The notes beneath the pieces are model-generated. The model ran no database searches. It saw nothing but the letters and a program-made list of their open reading frames with translations, and was not told where the DNA came from. Source: Eubacteriales Family XIII. Incertae Sedis bacterium (GTDB lineage Bacteria; Bacillota; Clostridia; Peptostreptococcales; Anaerovoracaceae). Taken from it: a stretch of 5,912 nt of DNA. Position 1 is the stretch's first letter. Each line of letters starts with the position of its first letter. The position numbers and the translations under genes are program-made. Location: the NCBI GenBank assembly GCA_031255695.1, contig JAIRSA010000167.1, forward strand, positions 1-5,912, written 5' to 3'. Below are positions 1-4,005 of this stretch, piece after piece.

Positions 1-413
1 GCAATTTCGCGGGCGAGCTGGCCAACAAGAAGCTGCGCCTGGATATTGTGGGGAGATCTGTAAATGTGATGGCCGACAGGGACAGGATCCGGGGCGTCAT
101 CGGCAACCTGATGTCGAACTCGGTGAAGTACACCCCTGAGGGCGGGCGCATACAGATCAGCGTGGAGGATGCGGGCGATATGGGCGTGCTGGTGGTGGAG
201 GACAATGGCGAAGGGATCGACAGCAGCAAGCTGCCGTTTATATTTGAGCGTTTTTACCGCGCCGACGCGTCGCGCAGCCGGGGCACCGGAGGCACGGGGA
301 TAGGGCTGGCCATAGTGAAGTCAGCCGTCGACGCGCATGGGGGCACGGTCGATGTCCAGAGCGAGCCGGGCAAGGGCAGCCGCTTCGCCGTCAGCCTGCC
401 AAAGGCGACGTAG
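1..413 (+). CDS. Sensor histidine kinase, C-terminal ATP-binding domain (5' partial)
   Basis: This is the catalytic end of a two-component sensor kinase, which uses ATP to phosphorylate a conserved His (outside the window) and passes the phosphate to a response regulator. The open frame runs in from the left edge with its first whole codon at base 3. The 136 visible residues contain the full HATPase_c motif set: N box NLMSNSVKYTP at about 35-45, G1 box VEDNGEGID at about 65-73, F box FIFERFYRAD at about 79-88, and G2 box GTGGTGIGLAIVK at about 94-106. The protein ends at TAG 411-413. A GTG at 48 is an internal Val codon, because the family-like sequence continues upstream of it. The F and G2 boxes resemble the BaeS/WalK type of membrane kinase, but the sensor, HAMP and His box cannot be seen, so the stimulus is unknown. 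The partner regulator is probably just outside the left edge. It converges on the HD gene. Confidence 0.93.
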   Translation, partial: NFAGELANKKLRLDIVGRSVNVMADRDRIRGVIGNLMSNSVKYTPEGGRIQISVEDAGDMGVLVVEDNGEGIDSSKLPFIFERFYRADASRSRGTGGTGIGLAIVKSAVDAHGGTVDVQSEPGKGSRFAVSLPKAT

Positions 414-434
414 GCCGGGCGGGGGGGCCGCCTG

Positions 435-585
435 CCCGCCGCACTGGGCCCGGCTCCTGCCCGCCGCCCTAGCCCGGCCGTAGCCGGCGTTAGGCTGTAG
501 CGCCCCGCGCCCGCCGCATTGCACCCGCCGACCAGCCCGCCGCCCTGGCCCGGCCCCTGCCGGCGTTAGGCCGTGGCGCCCTCGC
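435..585. repeat. Degenerate 75/76-bp tandem duplication overlapping the 3' end of the HD gene
   Basis: Two adjacent copies, 435-509 and 510-585, each begin CCCGCCGCAYT and carry a second CCCGCCGCCCT about 25 bases in. The best-conserved parts are 460-504 and 536-580, including GCCGGCGTTAGG at 483-494 and 559-570. The right copy contains the stop codon and last codons of the HD gene (minus strand). The left copy still carries the same Ala-Thr-Ala-stop on the minus strand, now outside any gene. It fills most of the 152-base gap between the two convergent genes. No T-tract follows any hairpin here, so it is not a clear terminator. Confidence 0.7.
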
Positions 586-1141
586 AGCTGCGCATCGCCA
601 ATATGGTCTGCGTGATCAGATGATCTAGCTCCCAGCCCAGAAGCCCGGCGCCCCTTTCTATGGTCTCGCGCGAGCAGCCGGCGGCGAAGCTCAGCGTCTT
701 GTATTTCTTCCGCACGGATTTCAGCTCAAGGTCCTGGACGCTCTTGGAGGGGCGCATGATCGCGCAGGCCCAGATCAGGCCGGTGAGCTCGTCGGTGGCA
801 TACAGCACCTTCTCCATCTCGTGTTCAGGGACGAAGTCCGTGCCGGGCGGTTCCCAGCCGTGGCTGGCCACAGCATGGATCAGCTCGTCGCTGGCCCCAT
901 GCCCCTTTAATATCTCCTGCGCCTTCACGCAGTGCTCGTCGGGGTACATTTCGAAATCGATGTCGTGCAGCAGCCCAGACAGCCCCCAGAAATCCTCGTC
1001 GTCCCCATAGCCAAGCTCCTTCGCGAAATAGCGCATGACCCCTTCCACCGTGAATGAATGCTGCAAATGGAAAACCTCCTTGTTGTACTCCTTCAGGAGC
1101 GCGACGGCCTCGTCACGCGCAATGCCAGCCATTAAAGCCAT
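566..1141 (-). CDS. HD-superfamily hydrolase (COG2316-like), 191 aa
   Basis: A small soluble protein with no signal peptide or membrane segment. It carries the metal-binding HD signature: H28, then the doublet H59-D60 in LLHDIDFE, further histidines H70, H89 and H94 (ASHGW), and a distal D117 in YATDEL. This H...HD...D layout is that of HD-domain phosphohydrolases, which bind one or two divalent metals and act on nucleotides or other phosphate esters. Length and the LLHDIDFE..PDEHC segment match the uncharacterised 'predicted HD-superfamily hydrolase' family (COG2316); the substrate is unknown. The start at ATG 1139-1141 is chosen because a strong GGGAGG site sits 6 nt upstream; the next Met, at codon 4, would be too far from it. 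It lies 47 nt downstream of the MATE gene on the same strand and is probably co-transcribed, although that gap is AT-rich and could hold its own promoter. Its last codons lie in a tandem duplication. Confidence 0.85.
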   Translation of the reverse strand: MALMAGIARDEAVALLKEYNKEVFHLQHSFTVEGVMRYFAKELGYGDDEDFWGLSGLLHDIDFEMYPDEHCVKAQEILKGHGASDELIHAVASHGWEPPGTDFVPEHEMEKVLYATDELTGLIWACAIMRPSKSVQDLELKSVRKKYKTLSFAAGCSRETIERGAGLLGWELDHLITQTILAMRSCEGATA

Positions 1142-1147
1142 TGTGTG

Positions 1148-1153
1148 CCTCCC
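1148..1153 (-). promoter_or_regulatory. Ribosome binding site of the HD gene
   Basis: GGGAGG on the minus strand (AAGGGAGGC in context), 6 nt before the ATG at 1141. It decides for codon 1 over the Met at codon 4 and is the only strong Shine-Dalgarno sequence seen in the window. Confidence 0.8.
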
Positions 1154-1155
1154 TT

Positions 1156-1192
1156 CTTATTTTCCTTCATTACAATAATATAATAATATTAC
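1156..1192 (-). promoter_or_regulatory. AT-rich leader between MATE and HD, possible weak promoter
   Basis: A stretch of almost pure A/T in an otherwise GC-rich region, spanning the MATE stop codon and the HD leader. On the minus strand it offers several -10-like hexamers (TATATT, TATTAT), but I find no good -35 at 16-18 bp spacing; the hexamer 17 bp upstream of TATATT is TGCACG. It may give the HD gene a private weak promoter, or simply keep its RBS unstructured. Confidence 0.25.
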
Positions 1193-2571
1193 CCTATGTC
1201 GTGCACGAGGTTCCGCACCCATTTGTCGGACAGGAAACGGTAGCCTGTCAGGAAGAGTTTCACAAACTCGTCCGCCTGGACGATCAGGACGACATAGTAA
1301 ACGGGCAGTTTCAGCCAGAGCGCCCCGAAGAACGCCAGCGGCACGCCGACCAGCCACACGGTGCCGACATCCGCGAGCATCGCGAATGTCGTGTCGCCGC
1401 CGCACCGCAGCACGCCTGTGACGATGGCGGAGTTGAATATTTTCACGACCAGAAACAGGCTGTATATCGCCAGTATGAGGCGCGCGCATTCGGCGCCCTC
1501 CGGCGTAAGGTCGAACAGCAGTATGATGCCCCTTGAGGTCGCGAACAGCAGTACGCTCGCGGCAAACCCTATCAGCACGCAGATCTTCATGAGCTTGCGG
1601 GCTACGCGCGACGCGCCGGCCAGGTCGCCCTGCCCAAGCCGCTCGCCGACTATGATGAGTATGGCCTCGCCTAGGCTGAAGCAGGCCAGGATGAACAGGT
1701 TCTGTATGGTCCCGCTCGCCTGGACTGCGGCAAAGGCGGTCACGCCAATGCGCCCGTAGGCGGCATTGTACATGGACATGCCGATCCCCCAAAGCGTCTC
1801 GTTCAGCGTTGTGGGCAGGGCATTGCCGCAGATCCTCCGGAACAGGGTGCTGGCCCACGAGGTGAATTCGCGCAGCGGGCCGGCGATTTTGTTCTTCAGC
1901 CCGAAGACGGCGACGATCACCAGGACAAGCTCCGTGAGCCTCGCGATGGCGGTGGCCAGCGCCGAACCCGCCACGCCCAGCGCCGGCGCGCCGAAGTTGC
2001 CATAGACGAAGGTGTAGTTCAGCAGGGTGTTCAGCCCGAACACGGCTATGCTGATCCGGAGCGGTATATGCGTCTGCTGGGTCGCGCGCAGGGCGGCCGT
2101 GAACGGCACGGTGAAGCTTACGGTCAGGAACGATATGGCGTTGATCCTGACGAATACGCTGCCGGCCGCTATTACCTCAGGGATGTTGGTAAATATGCCG
2201 AGTATCTTCCCCGGAAAGAGCATTGCCGGGAGGAAGAAGAGGAGCAGCGAGGCCGCGAAGCAGCAGCTCACGGCGATGCCCACGGCCCTGCGTATGTTGG
2301 CGAGGTCGCGCTTGCCCCAGAATTGCGCCATAAACGTGGCTGCGCCACTGCTGAAGCCGAACATGACCATCCAGTGTATAAAGAATATCTGCACGGAAAG
2401 CCCCACGGAAGCCAGCGCTGTTTCGCCAAGGCGGCCTACTATCAGGTTGTCCACGAGGTTCAGCGAGGATGAGATCATGCTCTGCGCCGCGATGGGCAGG
2501 GCAACGCGCACCAGGGTGCGGAGCAGCCTTTCGCCGCCCTGGCCATTTATATTATCCAGTCGTTTTGTCAT
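1189..2571 (-). CDS. MATE-family multidrug/Na+(H+)-coupled efflux transporter, 460 aa
   Basis: An inner-membrane antiporter of the MATE (NorM/DinF-type) family, which exports organic cations or drugs against Na+ or H+. The length (460 aa) and a hydrophobic pattern consistent with 12 helices in two homologous halves fit the family. The N-terminal half begins RVALPIAAQSM with VDNLIVGRLG in the first helices, followed by FSSGAATFMAQFWGKRD and GVAGSALATAIAR. The second half opens at LPTTLNETLWGIGMSMYN, and the family signature GVLRCGGDT lies at residues 386-394. The substrate cannot be read from sequence. The frame is open 25 codons further, to a GTG at 2646, but the ATG at 2571 is preferred: upstream codons do not resemble a MATE N-terminus, and a promoter lies across them. 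No Shine-Dalgarno sequence precedes this ATG, and the predicted transcript start falls on it. The HD gene follows 47 nt downstream. Confidence 0.92.
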   Translation of the reverse strand: MTKRLDNINGQGGERLLRTLVRVALPIAAQSMISSSLNLVDNLIVGRLGETALASVGLSVQIFFIHWMVMFGFSSGAATFMAQFWGKRDLANIRRAVGIAVSCCFAASLLLFFLPAMLFPGKILGIFTNIPEVIAAGSVFVRINAISFLTVSFTVPFTAALRATQQTHIPLRISIAVFGLNTLLNYTFVYGNFGAPALGVAGSALATAIARLTELVLVIVAVFGLKNKIAGPLREFTSWASTLFRRICGNALPTTLNETLWGIGMSMYNAAYGRIGVTAFAAVQASGTIQNLFILACFSLGEAILIIVGERLGQGDLAGASRVARKLMKICVLIGFAASVLLFATSRGIILLFDLTPEGAECARLILAIYSLFLVVKIFNSAIVTGVLRCGGDTTFAMLADVGTVWLVGVPLAFFGALWLKLPVYYVVLIVQADEFVKLFLTGYRFLSDKWVRNLVHDIG

Positions 2572-2577
2572 AGGGAT

Positions 2578-2606
2578 AATATACCACATGCAGGCAGGGG
2601 ATTCAA
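2578..2606 (-). promoter_or_regulatory. Sigma70/sigmaA-type promoter of the MATE gene
   Basis: On the minus strand, TTGAAT (2606-2601) and TATATT (2583-2578) are separated by exactly 17 bp. A TGG directly before the -10 gives an extended -10 (TGn). Six bases lie between the -10 and the ATG at 2571, so the expected transcription start is on or next to the A of the start codon, which fits the missing RBS. Spacing and hexamers are read directly; activity is inferred. Confidence 0.6.
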
Positions 2607-2630
2607 TGGGAAACAGCGATATGGAATTCC

Positions 2631-2650
2631 CCGCGTGGCCCACCACGTGG
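2631..2650. repeat. Imperfect inverted repeat upstream of the MATE promoter
   Basis: Arms 2631-2638 and 2643-2650 pair over 8 positions with one mismatch (2633/2648) around a 4-base loop. The right arm is itself the perfect palindrome CCACGTGG. It sits 25 bp upstream of the -35 box, where a regulator of the transporter could bind. No function is shown. Confidence 0.4.
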
Positions 2651-2668
2651 CCTTAAATACGGCTTGGG

Positions 2669-2705
2669 GGCCGCACTTACTTTTTCAACTCACCCCCGCG
2701 CGGCC
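2669..2705 (-). terminator. Possible hairpin after the sortase gene, no U-tract
   Basis: In the minus-strand transcript, GGCCGCGC (2705-2698) can pair with GTGCGGCC (2676-2669) over 8 bp with one G-U pair and a 21-nt loop. The wobble works only in the minus-strand RNA, which favours that direction. It begins about 50 nt after the sortase stop codon. A T-rich run lies before the stem rather than after it, so this is not a canonical intrinsic terminator. Confidence 0.3.
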
Positions 2706-2755
2706 TTACAAAAAACAAAAACATAAGTTATATCCAGGAGAGGGGTTAAGAGTTT

Positions 2756-3904
2756 TTAGTATACTTGGGTGGGTGCCAGGGCTGCGTGGATCAGCAGACG
2801 CTCGTAGTCGTCCCCGCCGTCGGTGCAGGTGGAGAGGGTGAGCAGCCGCGTTGTGCCCTCTGGCGCGCCCAGGGCGGCGGCGAAGCTGGAAAAGTCGGCC
2901 TCGTCGGCGAAGCTGAGCCGATAGGCCTCGTCCCAGGCGGTCGTGGCCCGGGCTGAGAAGATGATATAGTCATGGCGGCTCCCGTCCGGCATGGTCACGG
3001 CCACTACCGGGTTCTGGGCCAGGAAACTAGGATCCAGGTATTTCTTTAGGCTGCCGAACATCTTGCCGCTCTTCAGGTTATGCCCATACAAGATCGCATG
3101 TTTTGAAGCAAAGCCGGCCATGCTGCGGCAGTCCATGAAGATGCTCCCCGCCGGGTTGGCGCGGCCTGCAAAGGTGGTGTTGAGGTATAAGGCGTTGTCG
3201 GCGCCGCGCGCCACGGGATAGTCTATGACCGTGCCGGGCACTGTCAGCCAGCCCACATAGTCGGGATTGATTTCCCAGAGGGGTTTGGCTGGCGCCGGGC
3301 TGGTAGGCGTGGCGCTTGCGCTCGCGGCCGCCGTGCTGCCGCCTGCCGCTGCCGAAGCCCTGCCTGCGGCCGCCGCGCTTCCGCCTGCGGAGCCGCCGCC
3401 TGCCGCTGCCGAAGCCCCGTCTGCGGCCGTGGATGCCCCGCCCGTATGCGCCGGGCCGGAGGCTGACGCGGCCCCGCCGGACACCGCCCCGGAGGCCAGC
3501 ACGGCCCCGTCAGAGACTGCCCTGGATGCCAGCGCAGCCCAGCCAGAGGCTGCCCCTGCTTCATCCGCAGCTGGGGCAGCCCATTCATTGCCTTCTATTG
3601 CATCTATTGCCGAGCCTTCGGCGGGACCTGCCTGCGCCCCGCCCGCGCCCGCCGCGACGCCCCCGGCTGCCGCCTCGCTGCCGTGAGCGTTCAGGGCGAA
3701 TTGGCCCTGCAGGCCGCCGTACTCAAGCTCGGCGGCATGCTGCTGTGCCAGGGCCTCAGTGATATGAGACGCCGACACCAGCAGCATGCCGAGGCATACA
3801 GCCGCCGCAGCGGCGAGCGCCAGCAGTTCCGCCCGCCCTTTTCCGTCTAGACCGGCGAGCCTGGCACGCAGGCGCCGCGTCAGCCGGCCCTGTTGGCTTG
3901 CCAT
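2756..3904 (-). CDS. Class B sortase with long Ala/Gly/Ser-rich stalk, 382 aa
   Basis: A membrane-anchored cysteine transpeptidase that cleaves a sorting signal and joins the protein to the cell wall. Order: basic cytoplasmic N-terminus (1-25), a single membrane helix at about 26-45, a low-complexity Ala/Gly/Ser-rich segment at about 76-206, and a catalytic domain from LWEINPDYVGWLTVPG (209) to the end. Catalytic residues are H275 in ILYGHNLKSGKMFG, C360 in LTLSTCTD and R369 in DYERLLIHA. The NPDYVGW, GSIFMD and YGHNxKxGxMF motifs are those of class B (SrtB). The usual SrtB is around 220-280 aa; the excess here is the stalk. The start at ATG 3904 lies inside the upstream adhesin gene (25-nt overlap with its TGA at 3880-3882) and has no clear RBS, so translational coupling is likely. 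A GTG at 3970 in the same frame is less plausible, since it adds a Cys/Arg-rich tail. The adhesin upstream is the likely substrate. Confidence 0.93.
   Translation of the reverse strand: MASQQGRLTRRLRARLAGLDGKGRAELLALAAAAAVCLGMLLVSASHITEALAQQHAAELEYGGLQGQFALNAHGSEAAAGGVAAGAGGAQAGPAEGSAIDAIEGNEWAAPAADEAGAASGWAALASRAVSDGAVLASGAVSGGAASASGPAHTGGASTAADGASAAAGGGSAGGSAAAAGRASAAAGGSTAAASASATPTSPAPAKPLWEINPDYVGWLTVPGTVIDYPVARGADNALYLNTTFAGRANPAGSIFMDCRSMAGFASKHAILYGHNLKSGKMFGSLKKYLDPSFLAQNPVVAVTMPDGSRHDYIIFSARATTAWDEAYRLSFADEADFSSFAAALGAPEGTTRLLTLSTCTDGGDDYERLLIHAALAPTQVY
3338..3451. repeat. 57-bp in-frame tandem repeat inside the sortase stalk
   Basis: A 23-base identity (3338-3360 and 3395-3417, beginning GCCGCCTGCCGCTGCC) recurs at a 57-bp offset, or 19 codons. 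Similarity continues for about 12 more bases (CTGCGGCCG is shared) and then fades. It encodes two Ala/Gly/Ser-rich units containing ASAAAGG. An in-frame duplication of this kind changes stalk length without breaking the gene. Confidence 0.7.
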
Positions 3905-4005
3905 CTGCGTCTGAGTGCCGCGCCTACGAGTATAAGCCCTGCCAGCGCAGCGCCGCCAAGCAATGCCCACAAGGGGATGTTGCTGTTATCGTCCGTCTGC
4001 GGGCT
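3880..4005 (-). other. Cell-wall sorting signal of the adhesin (SPQTD, membrane helix, RRR)
   Basis: SPQTD is encoded at 4005-3991. It is followed by DNSNIPLWALLGG and a hydrophobic stretch to about residue 665, then RRRW and a short tail. The tripartite layout is that of LPXTG-type signals. The motif resembles the (S/P)PxTG signals of clostridial class B sortases, with Asp in place of Gly after the scissile Thr. Confidence 0.8.

Noticed and set aside
414..460. Hairpin terminator after the histidine kinase (GCCGGGC at 414-420 with GCCCGGC at 448-454)
   Set aside because: The arms are short and far apart in a region where many GC-rich pairings are possible, and no T-run follows.
1157..1858. 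233-codon minus-strand frame overlapping the MATE gene
   Set aside because: It is Arg-rich and out of frame with the clear MATE protein; a shadow frame.
2572..2646. N-terminal extension of MATE to the GTG at 2646
   Set aside because: The 25 added residues do not look like a MATE N-terminus, the GTG has no RBS, and the promoter for the gene lies within the stretch.
2707..2735. Plus-strand promoter-like pair (TTACAA, 16 bp, TTATAT)
   Set aside because: Both hexamers are poor matches and no plus-strand gene follows; the region is the AT-rich trailer of the sortase gene.
3905..3970. N-terminal extension of the sortase to the GTG at 3970
   Set aside because: The added residues are Arg/Cys-rich, lie wholly inside the adhesin's membrane-anchor codons, and have no RBS; the ATG at 3904 gives a normal basic N-terminus before the helix.
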